From Tessaracoccus sp. OH4464_COT-324 (lineage in GTDB: Bacteria > Actinomycetota > Actinomycetes > Propionibacteriales > Propionibacteriaceae), in contig NZ_RQYZ01000004.1 in NCBI RefSeq assembly GCF_003932855.1, positions 1-64,000 of the forward strand: a stretch of 64,000 bases of DNA, written 5' to 3'. Within the stretch, counting starts at the first letter, position 1, and each line of letters begins with the position of its first letter. The notes beneath the pieces are model-generated. The model was given only the letters and a program-made list of their open reading frames with translations, was not told the origin of the DNA and made no database searches. Shown here piece after piece: positions 1 through 8,555 of the stretch. Made by a program: the position numbers and the translations under genes.

Positions 1-40
1 CGTCATCAGCGATGACGTCAGTCGTGTCAGACACGGCCAT
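1..40 (-). CDS. N-terminus of a probable IS256-family transposase (partial)
   Basis: The minus strand starts with ATG preceded by GAGAGGAG, a good ribosome binding site, and encodes MAVSDTTDVIADD before leaving the window. The short peptide resembles the start of actinobacterial IS256 transposases, which often begin with a TDV.(A/V)DDEA stretch, and the fragment at 3713-3943 begins MTDVVVDDEA. Only 13 residues are visible, so the product rests on this similarity and on the IS-like end upstream. Confidence 0.4.
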   Translation of the reverse strand, partial: MAVSDTTDVIADD

Positions 41-90
41 CTCCTCTCGGATCAGGCCAGACCCTCACACACCGTTTTCCTTACAGTCTC
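1..90 (-). mobile_element. End of an IS256-type insertion sequence, cut by the window edge
   Basis: The minus strand carries the start of a transposase gene (ATG at 40-38). About 20-50 bases further upstream, at roughly 61-90, lies a segment reading GAGACTGTAAGGAAAACGG on the minus strand, which resembles the terminal inverted repeats of actinobacterial IS256-family elements. The sequence just before the ATG (GGCCTGATC...GAGG.GATG) is nearly repeated before the ATG of the IS256-like fragment at 3943, which supports a shared family. The rest of the element is outside the window, so the family call is an inference. Confidence 0.45.
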
Positions 91-176
91 GGGTCGCGAG
101 TCATGGCCTACTACCCGGCCTCGAACCCCTTCGCGGTTTCCCCGTATGATGAAGCGTCCTGAGTTTCGTTCTGTGG

Positions 177-1092
177 TTAGGGCGCAGCGGGTGTTGGGTT
201 CTGGTTGTGGGTGTGGGCGGCTTCGGCTTCTGTGGGGGTGTGGTAGTCCAGGGCTTGGTGCGGGCGGGTCGTGTTCCACCGGTGGACCCAGCCCATCGTG
301 GCCAGTTCGACGGCCTTGATGGACTCCCACACACGTTTGGAGCCGATGAGTTCGGTCTTGTAGAGCCCGTTCACCGGCTGGGGTCAAGGCGTTATGGGAG
401 GCGCCCACGGTGCCCACTGAAGCTGTCACCCCTCGTGGTGATGAGTGCCTGCGAGTAGGCCAGGCTGACGTGCTGGGAGCCTTTGTCGCTGTGGTGGATC
501 AGGCTTGCATGGCCGCGGCTGGCGCCCGTGCACTGTAGGGCGTGTTTGAGAGCCAGCAGCGGTAGTCTGGTGGTGTGCGGGCTTGCTGAGACGGCCCAGC
601 CCACGATGCTGCGGGTGGTAGACGTCGGTGATGAACGCGACGTAACACAATCCCGTCAGGACACGCACGTAGGTGATGTCAGCAACCCACAGCTGGTTCG
701 GGCGTTCAGCAGTGAACCGGCGTTCGACGAGATCGAGGCGGGTATCGGGTTGCCCGGTAGGGCGTGTGGTGCGTGGGTTGCGGCCACGGCGCACGCCCTG
801 GAGGCCGGCGATCCTCATTAGGTGGGCGACCTGGTCACGACCGATCTGCCAGCCGGCACGCAGCATGGCGTGGTACGTCTTCCGTACCCCTGTAGACGCT
901 GTAGTTCTCCTGGTGGATCCGTTCGATCTCAGGCAGCAGGACCTCATCTCGCACCGCCCGTGGCGAAGTGGGGCGGGTCTTGGCGGCGAGGTCACCGCGG
1001 GAGGTGATGAACCCACACGTAGTCGCACGCAGAGTACGGCAGGTTGGCTCGACCCCGAAACGGTCACGGTGTTCGTTGATGAACCGGATCAT
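177..1092 (-). pseudogene. IS3 orfB (DDE transposase), frameshifted
   Basis: Pieces of an IS3 orfB are spread over three minus-strand frames. An N-terminal piece begins MIRFINEHRDRFGVEP (1092 down). A middle piece contains WVADITYVRVLTGLCYVAF, the first catalytic Asp region of the rve/DDE integrase fold. A third has HSDKGSQ with the second Asp. A C-terminal piece (374 to 177) reads ...KRVWESIKAVELATMGWVHRWNTTRPHQ..., holding the catalytic Glu region and the conserved N..RPH tail. All three DDE parts are present but not in one frame, so the gene is dead. Confidence 0.85.
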
Positions 1093-1411
1093 CTCGTCGT
1101 GGGGCGGTCGAGTTCCCTGGCGAAAAAAGCCGAAGCGGCCTTGAGGATCTCATTGGCCCGGCGGGCTTCGGCAAGCTCACGCTTGAGGCGCTTGTTTTGC
1201 TCCTCCAAGGACTCGGCCACAGGCGTTGGGGCCACCTCGGGGACGTATCGGTCGCACCACAACCGCAAGGCCTCCTCACCCACACCGACGCCGATCTGCG
1301 CGGCGATAAGCCCGGATCGCGCGCGAACGAGGACCTCCCTGGGCCGCTTGACGTTCAAGAACCAATCGGACCGCGCGCCCACGCAGCTCCGGGGGTGTAC
1401 TTCTTGGGCAT
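1089..1411 (-). pseudogene. IS3 orfA (HTH protein), frameshifted near its start
   Basis: The minus strand opens with ATG at 1411 (MPKKYTPGAAWARGPIGS), the typical start of an IS3 orfA helix-turn-helix protein, but hits a stop after 18 codons. The following frame carries the rest of orfA: LIAAQIGVGVGEEALRLW, then a leucine-zipper-like stretch EEQNKRLKRELAEARRANEI and the usual end ILKAASAFFARELDR. In intact IS3 elements orfA and orfB overlap and are joined by programmed frameshifting; the overlap at 1089-1092 survives here, but the N-terminal break disables orfA. Confidence 0.8.
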
Positions 1412-1478
1412 GTTCCAATTCTCCTTCAGCTGGATCAGAACCAAACCCAGGACGGTTCGCATTAATCCACGGCCGGTG

Positions 1479-1509
1479 TTGACTTTGACGTAACGTCAAG
1501 GTTTACCTT
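1479..1509 (+). promoter_or_regulatory. MerR-type promoter with 19-bp spacer and embedded operator
   Basis: A -35 TTGACT (1479-1484) and a -10 TACCTT (1504-1509) are separated by exactly 19 bp, the over-long spacing that MerR-family activators need. The palindrome TTGACGTAACGTCAA (1485-1499, 7-bp perfect arms) sits inside the spacer, exactly where a MerR dimer binds. The -10 ends 7 bases before the ATG at 1517, so the transcript may be leaderless. The regulator is probably the MerR/TipAS protein at 2432-3211, the second gene of the same unit. Confidence 0.8.
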
Positions 1510-1516
1510 CGAGGGC

Positions 1517-2422
1517 ATGACAGTTACGATGACCGATAGTGCGGCCGGAATGAGGGAGATGCTCGACGCATCTCCTGAGCAATGGCACGAGGCGGCCAGC
1601 AGGATGTGGGAGCCGGTGGCGGGGATGTACTTCTTCATCCCAGGCGGCCCGGACCTGGCGGCGGTCCATAGGCAGAACTTCGGCTTCAGTCCTGGCACAC
1701 CGAAGGACGAGGTACGCAACGCCATCAAGGTACTGGAGCAGGCAGATGCGTGGGGCCGGGTCGAACGAGCCCTGACCGCCGGCCTAGATGATCTCGCCTC
1801 GGCGAATCCAGAACTGACCATGCCGGACCTCACGGTGCTGCTCGTGCTCGGGGACCCCTCGAACACGCACTTCATGGACGAGATCCGTGGCCTGTCAGCC
1901 CTTGGCGGCATCAGCGGCTACATCGCCATCACGATCTGGCCGACCGACGAGGTTCTGGATCGGCTGGAGGGAATTGCTCTGCACGAGCTGCATCACAACG
2001 TGCGCTACTCCCCAGGCGGCATCGTGTGGAACCCGCAGACCGTCGAGGTCGGTGAACACGTAGTCGCCGAAGGTCTCGCAGACCTCTTCGCCGTCGACTC
2101 AGTCGGGAGACGAGGATTCACCCACTTCGTCAGCGACCAGACCAGACTGAGCGACGAGGTCTTACGACGTGTCACCGACGGTCTAGACGTGACCGGTATG
2201 CAGAACTTCGCAGCTTGGGTGCTCGGCGACGCGAGCGCCCGGCTCTTCGGTTCGACCCCGGTCGGACTTCCTACCGGGGCTGGGTACGCGGCAGGAACAC
2301 GTCTCGCCAAGGTCTATCTGGAGACCACCGGCCAGACGGCAGCCACGGCGGTGACGACACCTGCCGCTGAGATACTGGCAGTGGCACTGCCACAACTGGG
2401 ACTAGCATCACCAACGCATTGA
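1517..2422 (+). CDS. DUF2268-type putative zinc-dependent protease
   Basis: The 301-residue protein has an HExxH zinc motif (HELHH, residues 156-160) followed about 25 residues later by AEGLADLF (Glu185), the plausible third zinc ligand. This is the arrangement of the DUF2268 'predicted Zn-dependent protease' family. No signal peptide or membrane segment is visible, so it should be cytosolic. The ATG at 1517 follows a weak purine run and lies 7 bases after the -10 box, suggesting leaderless translation. It is the first gene of a two-gene unit with a MerR/TipAS regulator that starts 9 bases after its stop, so it is likely induced by that regulator's ligand. Substrate unknown. The pair sits between IS remnants and was probably acquired by transfer. 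Confidence 0.75.
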   Translation: MTVTMTDSAAGMREMLDASPEQWHEAASRMWEPVAGMYFFIPGGPDLAAVHRQNFGFSPGTPKDEVRNAIKVLEQADAWGRVERALTAGLDDLASANPELTMPDLTVLLVLGDPSNTHFMDEIRGLSALGGISGYIAITIWPTDEVLDRLEGIALHELHHNVRYSPGGIVWNPQTVEVGEHVVAEGLADLFAVDSVGRRGFTHFVSDQTRLSDEVLRRVTDGLDVTGMQNFAAWVLGDASARLFGSTPVGLPTGAGYAAGTRLAKVYLETTGQTAATAVTTPAAEILAVALPQLGLASPTH

Positions 2423-2431
2423 CAGGAGGTC

Positions 2432-3211
2432 ATGATCGTAGAGTGGACCGTCCAGGAACTCGCTGACCGCGCCGGCATCAGCGCCAGGACGCTGCGCCAC
2501 TATCACCAGCTCGGCCTGCTGACCCCGGACCGAATCGGCGCGAATGGCTATCGCTACTACGGCCCCACCGCTGTCGCACGCCTGCAACGAGTCCTGCTGC
2601 TTCGTGAAGCGGGTCTCAGCCTGGCCGCCATCGGCGACGTGCTGGCGACAGATGCGGATCCAAACGACGAGATCGCCGCGTTAGAAGCGCACCTGACGCG
2701 TCTTGAGAATGAGCAGGAAACGCTGGGGCGGCGCATCGCCTCCGTCGAACACACCCTGGCGATGCTCCGCGAGGGACGCCAGCCGCGCATGGACATGATG
2801 CTCGAAGGGTTCAACGACCGCTACGAAGCCGAGGTCGTTGAACGGTGGGGGCGCGAGGTCTTCGAGAAGTCCAATCAGTGGTGGCACGCCAAGAGCCTCG
2901 GCCAGCAGCGCCAGTTTCAAGCGGATGCCGATCGGCTCCTGGCTCGCTGGGGGGAGCTTCACCGATCTGGCGTCACCCCGTTCAGCGACGCGGCCCAACG
3001 GCATGCAGCGGCCCACGCCGCATGGTTCGCCCAGATCCCCGGAACTCCCGGGGACGCCGGCGACACGGACAAGACTCGCGCCATGATCACCGGCATGGCC
3101 AACCTTTATGCCACCAACCCCGACTTCCACCCAGGCTTTGGCGGGGCCGAGGCCGCCGACTTTGCGGCCCAAGCGCTGCGCCACTACGCCCAGCACAACC
3201 CCCTCGCGTGA
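2432..3211 (+). CDS. MerR-family regulator with TipAS-like ligand domain
   Basis: The 259-residue protein begins with a MerR winged helix-turn-helix (WTVQELADRAGISARTLRHY, then YRYYGP) over residues 4-70. A coiled coil follows (about 80-112, ALEAHLTRLENEQETLGRR), then a helical C-terminal domain with features of TipAS antibiotic-binding domains (RYEAEVVERWG, and ...TNPDFHPGFGG...AA.F...AL..YA). TipAS domains in Streptomyces bind thiopeptides and activate the promoter. A strong ribosome site (AGGAGGT) precedes the ATG. Being downstream of its own MerR-type promoter implies positive autoregulation. The ligand cannot be read from sequence. Confidence 0.88.
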   Translation: MIVEWTVQELADRAGISARTLRHYHQLGLLTPDRIGANGYRYYGPTAVARLQRVLLLREAGLSLAAIGDVLATDADPNDEIAALEAHLTRLENEQETLGRRIASVEHTLAMLREGRQPRMDMMLEGFNDRYEAEVVERWGREVFEKSNQWWHAKSLGQQRQFQADADRLLARWGELHRSGVTPFSDAAQRHAAAHAAWFAQIPGTPGDAGDTDKTRAMITGMANLYATNPDFHPGFGGAEAADFAAQALRHYAQHNPLA

Positions 3212-3287
3212 GAGCCCTTTCGGGGAAAGTGGCGCACTTCCCGGAAGGGTCATATGACCCACGCCGTTGCCACTTGGTAAGCCGTCA

Positions 3288-3655
3288 CCGTCAGATCGTC
3301 GCGGGACTCTTCGTTGGCGAAGGCTCGCGGATCAGCGAGGTCGCGGCGCCATGCTTGGTCTCCTAGCCGGCTGCGAAGCGCTGGGCCGACGGTTACCACG
3401 CAGGCACACCCAGGCAGGACGATTTCTACCGGCCGAAGTGGTCATCACAGAAGGTCAACGCTGGCACGACGAAGCGTTGCACCTACCTTCTGCCTGCTTC
3501 GCCGAGAAGAATCAATCTAGCTGGCCTGCAAGCTCGGCATCGTCCGGTGGTCGGTCCACCTCGTCTTGACCGACGCCTTTCTCAACCGCCTCTCCACTGT
3601 CGACCACGCCACCGGAGAGCACTCAGCCGCTACGAGCAGGACAAGGCTGGCGCCA
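3288..3655 (+). pseudogene. Degenerate IS481-family transposase fragment
   Basis: In shifting plus-strand frames the sequence encodes IVAGLFVGEGSRISEVAA, like the N-terminal HTH of IS481 transposases. Further on it has RYEQDKAGAIV, matching the conserved RRYE(R/H)(E/D).PG.L(I/V) stretch that normally leads into H(I/V)D(I/V)KKLG, followed by a stop. No complete frame survives. Two better preserved IS481 corpses in the window (27398-28113 and 54262-55242) helped me recognise it. The call rests on short motifs only. The remaining bases of 3212-4014 outside this and the next entry show nothing I can identify. Confidence 0.4.
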
Positions 3656-3712
3656 TAGTTTGATAGGCAGGGCCCACGTCCGCACGTCCATTGATGGCCA
3701 CCCCACCGCTAC

Positions 3713-3943
3713 TCAGAGACCCGCGACGGCGACACCGTCCAGACAGCCTCTGCCGTGACTATCAGGGCTGCAGGATGGTCCGACGCTCGCGACGTGACCT
3801 CCGGAGCGGATTCTCACACCGGCAGCGCCGCCCACACCCTGCTCCCTCGCCAGCATGAGCAAACGGTCAGCGAGTTCCTTCTGATCAAGAATCTCCCCAG
3901 TCGCGGGGCCAATCGCCTCGTCGTCAACGACGACATCGGTCAT
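3713..3943 (-). pseudogene. N-terminal fragment of an IS256-family transposase
   Basis: The minus-strand frame starts with ATG at 3943 after GAGGGG and encodes MTDVVVDDEAIGPATGEI, then LDQKELADRLLMLAREQGV. This matches the beginning of actinobacterial IS256 transposases, in which TGE..D.KELAE.LL..A.EQGV leads into the conserved GLLTGLTK region. After residue 37 (about position 3830) the similarity ends and the frame soon stops, so this is a truncated relic. The bases before its ATG resemble those before the transposase start at the left window edge. Confidence 0.6.
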
Positions 3944-4014
3944 CCCCTCACAGATCAGGCCGCGCTCTCAGCCGCCGCTATTCGGAAAACCCCGAGCTGC
4001 GGCAATGACACGCC

Positions 4015-4566
4015 TCAGCTGTACACCGACTGTTTGAGCGTGCCCACGTCGCGCAGGTTGCGGTACTTGTCCGCGTAGTCCAGGCCGTAGCCCACGACGA
4101 ATTCGTTCGGGATATCGAAGCCCACGTACTTGACCGGCACCTCGATCTTGGCGGCGTCGGGCTTGCGGAACATCGTCATGATCTCCACGCTGGCGGGCCC
4201 GCGCGACGCGAGATAGTTCACCAGGTAGCTCAGGGTGAGGCCGGTGTCGATGATGTCCTCGACAACGATGACGTGCCGGTCTTTCAAGTCTTGGGAGAGG
4301 TCCTTCAGGATGCGCACCACGCCGCTGGACTGTGTGCCCGCGCCATAGGAGGACACCGCCATCCAATCCATCTGGACGTGACTCTTCATCGCCCGCTGCA
4401 GGTCGGCCATCACCATGACCGCACCGTTCAACACCCCCACCAGCAGAATGTCTTTGCCTGCGTAGTCGGCATCGATCTGGGCCGCCACCTCGGCCACCCG
4501 TCGCCCGATCTCGTCGGAAGTGAATAGCACTCGCTCCAGGTCTTCAGAAATGTCCCTTGCATCCAC
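4015..4566 (-). CDS. hpt: Hypoxanthine phosphoribosyltransferase
   Basis: This 183-residue cytosolic enzyme salvages hypoxanthine and guanine to IMP and GMP with PRPP. The PRPP-binding loop VIVVEDIIDTGLTL lies at residues 99-112, and the C-terminal purine-binding part (KYVGFDIPNEFVVGYGLDYA) is typical of bacterial HPRTs. Translation starts at GTG 4566, only 6 bases after a TAGGCT box (4578-4573) that overlaps the stop of tilS, so it may have its own leaderless promoter in addition to read-through from tilS. In most actinobacteria ftsH follows hpt; here the gene is followed by IS debris, which marks a rearrangement. Confidence 0.97.
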   Translation of the reverse strand: MDARDISEDLERVLFTSDEIGRRVAEVAAQIDADYAGKDILLVGVLNGAVMVMADLQRAMKSHVQMDWMAVSSYGAGTQSSGVVRILKDLSQDLKDRHVIVVEDIIDTGLTLSYLVNYLASRGPASVEIMTMFRKPDAAKIEVPVKYVGFDIPNEFVVGYGLDYADKYRNLRDVGTLKQSVYS

Positions 4567-4570
4567 GCAA

Positions 4571-5485
4571 TCAGCCTAGCAATTCAAGCCCGGCCCCGCT
4601 TCGGCGAACGCGCCCGCCGGGCACATCAATCGGGCCCTGGCCGCGCCACGCGCTCACCAGCCGCGCCACCTCGCTGACGTGCACCTGCGTCGGCCGGCAG
4701 CCGTTCGCGCTCAGCCAGGCCTTGATCCGGCGCTCACGCAGGGCGGGATGGCAATCGAGCCGGCTCAACGGCAGGGGCTCGCCCACCGGCGGCGGGCCCG
4801 CCAACTCGTCGAGCAGGTCGGCGTCGGCGCGGGCCAGCTGGGCGGTCCGCGCCAGGTTGGCGCGCACGTCGCGGCCGAGGGCGCGCTCGAAGTCGGCCAG
4901 CCAGCCACGCACCTGCACGCGCCGGAAGCGCTCGTCGGAGTTCATCGGGTCCTCCCACGCCTGCAACCCCCACTGCGCGACGGCAGCCAGCGTGGTGGCG
5001 CGCCGAATGCCGAGCAGCGGACGCAGGAAAACGCCCCGGCGCTCCGGGATGCCCGCCAGCGAACGCAGGCCGGACCCCCGCAACAGCCCGAGGAAAACCT
5101 GCTCGGCCTGATCGTCGAGGGTGTGGCCGAGCAGCACCGGCGAGCCGAAACTCTCCAGCGCGGCCAGCCTGGCCCGACGGGCGGCGGCCTCGACGCCGCC
5201 CGCACCCGCCACCCGCACGGGCCGCACCGTCGTCGGGATCCCGCGATCCAGCAACTGCTGCGCGACGCGGGCGGACACCTCGTCGGAGCCCGGTTGCAGG
5301 CCGTGGTCGACGATCACCGCCAACACCTCGCCGCCCTGGCGGCGCGCGCACCACTCGGCGCCGGCGGCCAGCGCCAGCGAGTCCGCTCCGCCGGAAACCC
5401 CGACGACGACCCGCCCGCCCGGCCACATCCGAGCCACGGCGCGCGACACCTGAAGCGCCGCGGCCCCCAGCTCTCGCCTAGCCAT
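4571..5485 (-). CDS. tilS: tRNA(Ile)-lysidine synthetase
   Basis: TilS converts the wobble cytidine of the CAU anticodon of tRNA-Ile2 to lysidine using ATP, making the tRNA read AUA. The N-type pyrophosphatase loop VVVGVSGGADSLALA lies at residues 26-40, and the family pattern GHTLDDQAEQVFLGLLRGSG follows near the middle, as does FLRPLLGI. At 304 residues it matches the short actinobacterial form. The start at 5485 was chosen because MARRELG immediately precedes the conserved region; it overlaps the end of the DUF2342 gene by 8 bases (shared AATGGCTAG), implying translational coupling. Upstream in-frame Met codons lie inside that gene. Confidence 0.95.
   Translation of the reverse strand: MARRELGAAALQVSRAVARMWPGGRVVVGVSGGADSLALAAGAEWCARRQGGEVLAVIVDHGLQPGSDEVSARVAQQLLDRGIPTTVRPVRVAGAGGVEAAARRARLAALESFGSPVLLGHTLDDQAEQVFLGLLRGSGLRSLAGIPERRGVFLRPLLGIRRATTLAAVAQWGLQAWEDPMNSDERFRRVQVRGWLADFERALGRDVRANLARTAQLARADADLLDELAGPPPVGEPLPLSRLDCHPALRERRIKAWLSANGCRPTQVHVSEVARLVSAWRGQGPIDVPGGRVRRSGAGLELLG
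4573..4578 (-). promoter_or_regulatory. -10 box for leaderless hpt start
   Basis: TAGGCT on the minus strand with 6 bases (GATTGC) to the GTG start of hpt. This is the same geometry as at 11431, 22825, 50341, 61070 and 63837. Assigning it as an active promoter is inference. Confidence 0.5.
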
Positions 5486-6335
5486 TGACCCGCCCCCACC
5501 ACGCGAGCGGGTCCGCCAGCTCACTGCGGCGCGGCAGATGCCACGGGCTCGCCAGCGCGCGCAGCGGTGCTCGTTCCCCGCCGACGCCGGCCACCGCCTC
5601 GCAGAACGCCAGCCCCTGCCGGTACTGCCCGGACTTGCCGATCAGCCCGGCACGGCGGTGGCCGCGCGCGAAGGCCGCCCGCATCCGCGCGACGTCGGGG
5701 ATCGGGCAGCGGTCCGCCACGAAGTCGGCGTGCCCCTCCAGGAAGGACATGGCCCCCACCAGCCGGTCGACGGTGCCCGGCTCGTCGGCTCGGACGAGGC
5801 CCGTGATGTGCCCAGCCAGCCAGTCGGCGTGCGCGAACTGCAGGGCGTGCGTGTGCTCGTGTGCCGCCACCCAGCGGCGGAAATGCTGTGGTTCGAAGCC
5901 GTGCGCCCGCTCCAGGCCCACCAGGTTCGGCGCAATCAGATAGAGCGCACGCGAACCCGTGTAGGCGTCGTACTGGCCCAGCAGCCACCGCCCGGCCACC
6001 GCCAGGCCACCGCCCAGTAGGCCGCCGAGCAACACCCGGGAGGTGCGCCGCACCGGGCCGTCGGGCCGCTGCGGCCAGCCGAGTCCGGCGAACACGCTCT
6101 CCGCGATCCCCGCCGCCGCCCGAGCCCACGTTGCGCGGTCCACGACGCGCACCGTGACCCTGGTCATCGGCAGGCCCACGGCCTCGGCCGCCAGCTCCGC
6201 GGCCTCCCGTGCCGCCAGTTTGATGCCCGCCACCGCTTCGGCGGCCTCGCGCCTCGACACCGCCGGCAGCCGCCCCCCACCCAGGTCGGCCACCCTGCCG
6301 GCCAGGCCCCAGTCGATGTCGAACGCGTAACGCAT
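5478..6335 (-). CDS. DUF2342 zincin-like metalloprotease family protein
   Basis: This 285-residue protein is found between dacB and tilS across actinobacteria and belongs to the DUF2342 / 'zinc-dependent metalloprotease' family, also named coenzyme F420 biosynthesis-associated protein in some annotations. The zinc motif HEHTH lies at residues 159-163 (RWVAAHEHTHALQFAHADWL), and EGHADFVAD supplies the likely third ligand. A Gly-rich hydrophobic stretch (VLLGGLLGGGLAVAGRWLLG, about 101-120) may associate with membrane. The start ATG (6335-6333) overlaps the dacB stop as TGATG. Proteolysis has not been proven for the family; the role is unknown. Confidence 0.85.
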   Translation of the reverse strand: MRYAFDIDWGLAGRVADLGGGRLPAVSRREAAEAVAGIKLAAREAAELAAEAVGLPMTRVTVRVVDRATWARAAAGIAESVFAGLGWPQRPDGPVRRTSRVLLGGLLGGGLAVAGRWLLGQYDAYTGSRALYLIAPNLVGLERAHGFEPQHFRRWVAAHEHTHALQFAHADWLAGHITGLVRADEPGTVDRLVGAMSFLEGHADFVADRCPIPDVARMRAAFARGHRRAGLIGKSGQYRQGLAFCEAVAGVGGERAPLRALASPWHLPRRSELADPLAWWGRVNG

Positions 6336-7777
6336 CAGCACCCGCAGCCGGTGATGACGCCCACCAGCTGGTCGGCCCACACCTTCGCGCGGTAGCCGTC
6401 CACCTGCCCGTTGGCGATGATGCCGAAGGCGACGACGGCGCCGTCGGCGGTGGTGGTGACGCCGCCCAGCGAGGTGACCTGGCTGAGCGTGCCGGTCTTG
6501 GCTCGCGCAATCCCCCTGGCCTGCACAGCGGGGCCGTCGCGGAAACGATCGTGCAGCGTGCCGGTGACTCCGGCCACCGGCAGCCCATCAAATACGTTGT
6601 TCAGCCGCGCGACGTTCACCAGCCGCGCGTTGGCGGTGGCGAGCATCCGCGCCGAGAAGCGGTTGCTCCTGGAAAGCCCCGACGCGTCGTCCAGGCGGGC
6701 CCCTTCCTCCCAGATCCCTTGGGCCACGAGGGACTCGCGGATCGCCTCCGTGGCCCCCGCGAAGGTGGTGGGTTTGCCCAGCTTTCCCGCCAGCTGGCGG
6801 CCCAGCACCTCGGTGAACGAGTTGTTGGAGCGCTGCATCGCCTGCTCGGCCAGGACGTGCACCGTCGGTGATTCGACGCGCGCCAGCTCCTGCCCGGTGG
6901 CGCGGGCCGCCGCGATCCCCTCCACCGTGACGCCCAGCTCGCCCAGCTGGGCGGCAAACACCTGGGCTGCGGCAAGCGCCGGGTCGGCCTGCCGGACTCC
7001 CCCGACCTTGCCCTCGTCGGCCCACAGCGCGCTGATCGGGCTCACCTGGTCGCGGTAGTTGCCCGGCCAGGCGTCGTTCCACGGATCGTCGGCGAAGTGG
7101 CTGGTGTCGTAGCCAAGCCGAACCGTCGTCAGGCTCCGCGCGCTCAGCTTCGCCGCCGTCGCCTCCGCCAACGCCCTCAGCGAGGCGGGCGCCGGGTAGC
7201 CGGCCACCGGCTCCGCTGTGAGCAGCGGATCACCGCCGCCAACCAGCACCACCGTGCCGTCGGGCTCGACGACGGTGCGGGTCGCGAAACGCTCCGTGCC
7301 GTCGAACGCGGTGAACAGCGCCACAATGGTGAGCGTCTTCGTGTTGGAGGCCGGGATCAGGGCCGACGTGGGGTTGCGCGACGCGAGGACCTCGCCCGAG
7401 GCAACATCCACCACCTCCCAGGCCAGCACAGCCGGGGCGCCCGCCGGGTCGGCAAGCCCGGAGGCGTCCACGGCCGCCAGCTGGCTGGCCAGGGCGTCAG
7501 GGTCCACGGCCTTCGACGGTTTCGGGGGCTGCGCCGACTGGAGGAGGTTCTTCGGCTGCTCCGACGGTGTGGGCGACGGGAAAGCGGTGGGGGCCACCGT
7601 CGAGGCGGCGGCGGGGAGATCCAGCCCCGTCGCGGCAAGCAGCGGAGCGCGAAACGCCACCCCGAGCGCAGCGACGGCGCCGAATAGGAGAGTCAGCACT
7701 CCGGCGGTCACCAATTGAGCAATTCGCGACTTCAGCGCGCTCACCTCCAACACGGTATTCTTCCTAGGAAAGACCAC
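6335..7777 (-). CDS. dacB: D-alanyl-D-alanine carboxypeptidase/endopeptidase (PBP4 family)
   Basis: This class C penicillin-binding protein trims or cross-cuts peptidoglycan outside the membrane. The three serine-hydrolase motifs are visible: SNTK (residues 144-147, in [12 protein letters not shown]), SNN (in MQRSNNSF) and KTG (in [16 protein letters not shown]). The family's extra domain between motifs 1 and 2 is present. An N-terminal membrane anchor or signal ([21 protein letters not shown]) is followed by a Pro/Ser-rich linker. The start is uncertain: GTG at 7777 lies 5 bases after a TATGAT box (leaderless option), while GTG at 7744 lies directly after GGAGG. First gene of the dacB-zincin-tilS-hpt run, divergent from ppa. 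Confidence 0.93.
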   Translation of the reverse strand: MVFPRKNTVLEVSALKSRIAQLVTAGVLTLLFGAVAALGVAFRAPLLAATGLDLPAAASTVAPTAFPSPTPSEQPKNLLQSAQPPKPSKAVDPDALASQLAAVDASGLADPAGAPAVLAWEVVDVASGEVLASRNPTSALIPASNTKTLTIVALFTAFDGTERFATRTVVEPDGTVVLVGGGDPLLTAEPVAGYPAPASLRALAEATAAKLSARSLTTVRLGYDTSHFADDPWNDAWPGNYRDQVSPISALWADEGKVGGVRQADPALAAAQVFAAQLGELGVTVEGIAAARATGQELARVESPTVHVLAEQAMQRSNNSFTEVLGRQLAGKLGKPTTFAGATEAIRESLVAQGIWEEGARLDDASGLSRSNRFSARMLATANARLVNVARLNNVFDGLPVAGVTGTLHDRFRDGPAVQARGIARAKTGTLSQVTSLGGVTTTADGAVVAFGIIANGQVDGYRAKVWADQLVGVITGCGC

Positions 7778-7800
7778 CGAACATCATAGGAGTCCCGGCC

Positions 7801-8361
7801 GTGAGCCAAGACATTCACGCCTCCCTGGAGCCCATCGAACCCGGTAAGCAGGTCCTCTTCGACGTTACCGTTGAGATCCCTAAGGGTACCAAGCACAAGT
7901 ATGAGATGGACCACAACACGGGCCGCATCCGCCTGGACCGCACGCTGTTCACCTCCACGCAGTATCCCTACGACTACGGTTTCGTCGAGTGCACCCTCGG
8001 TCAGGACGGCGACCCGCTGGACGCGATGGTCATCGGCGGCGACCCGACCTTCCCCGGTTGCCTCATCGAATGCCGGGCCATCGCGATGTTCCGCATGACC
8101 GACGAGATGGGCGGCGACGACAAGGTGCTGTGCGTGCCGACGGCGGACACCCGGCGCCAGCACCTCGTCGACCTGGACTCGGTGCCCGAATACATGCTGC
8201 TGGAGATCGAGCACTTCTTCTCGGTCTACAAGGACCTGGAGCCGGGCAAGTCGGTCGAGGGCGCCACCTGGACCGGCCGGGAGGCGGCCGAGGCGGAGAT
8301 CCTCGCCTCGCTGGAGCGGGCCAAAGGCACCCCGTTCGAGCACCAGCACGGCGCGCACTGA
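7801..8361 (+). CDS. ppa: Inorganic pyrophosphatase
   Basis: This family I soluble pyrophosphatase hydrolyses PPi to phosphate in the cytosol, pulling biosynthetic reactions forward. The metal-binding signature DGDPLDAMV is present near residues 64-72, together with [15 protein letters not shown] and [12 protein letters not shown], all hallmarks of the family. 186 residues is slightly longer than the usual ~165-175 because of a C-terminal tail. Translation begins at GTG 7801 after TAGGAG. Divergent arrangement with dacB is common in actinobacteria. Confidence 0.97.
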   Translation: MSQDIHASLEPIEPGKQVLFDVTVEIPKGTKHKYEMDHNTGRIRLDRTLFTSTQYPYDYGFVECTLGQDGDPLDAMVIGGDPTFPGCLIECRAIAMFRMTDEMGGDDKVLCVPTADTRRQHLVDLDSVPEYMLLEIEHFFSVYKDLEPGKSVEGATWTGREAAEAEILASLERAKGTPFEHQHGAH

Positions 8362-8370
8362 GCAACCGGC

Positions 8371-8402
8371 CGGGAGGGCGCGCAGCGCGGCGAGCCCTCC
8401 CG
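8371..8402 (+). terminator. GC-rich hairpin after ppa
   Basis: CGGGAGGGC (8371-8379) pairs with GCCCTCCCG (8394-8402) ten bases after the ppa stop. No T-run follows, so it may be a weak or factor-assisted terminator. The rest of 8403-8555 shows no gene. Confidence 0.4.
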
Positions 8403-8555
8403 AGCATCGGCGCGGTCCCGGGCGGTGTTCGCGCGGGGCGTGCGCCGGGCCGGTGCGAGGAGCACGCCTTCTCGTCCGGCGTGTCCAGTGCAGGCGACAG
8501 CCACTCGGGGCCGAGTTCGTTGAGGACGGAGGCCCGTACCCCGCCGGTCCCTCTC

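Larger units (their letters stand above)
151..1458 (-). mobile_element. Decayed IS3-family insertion sequence with terminal inverted repeats
   Basis: Imperfect terminal inverted repeats are visible: GAAGCGTCCTGAGTTTCGTT at 151-170 (arm to 173) matches the reverse complement of 1436-1458 at 20 of 23 positions. Between them lie remnants of orfA and orfB of an IS3-type element on the minus strand, broken by several frameshifts. A total length near 1.3 kb is normal for IS3 elements. I see no clear short target duplication at the two edges, so the boundary could be off by a few bases. The element can no longer make its own transposase. Confidence 0.8.
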
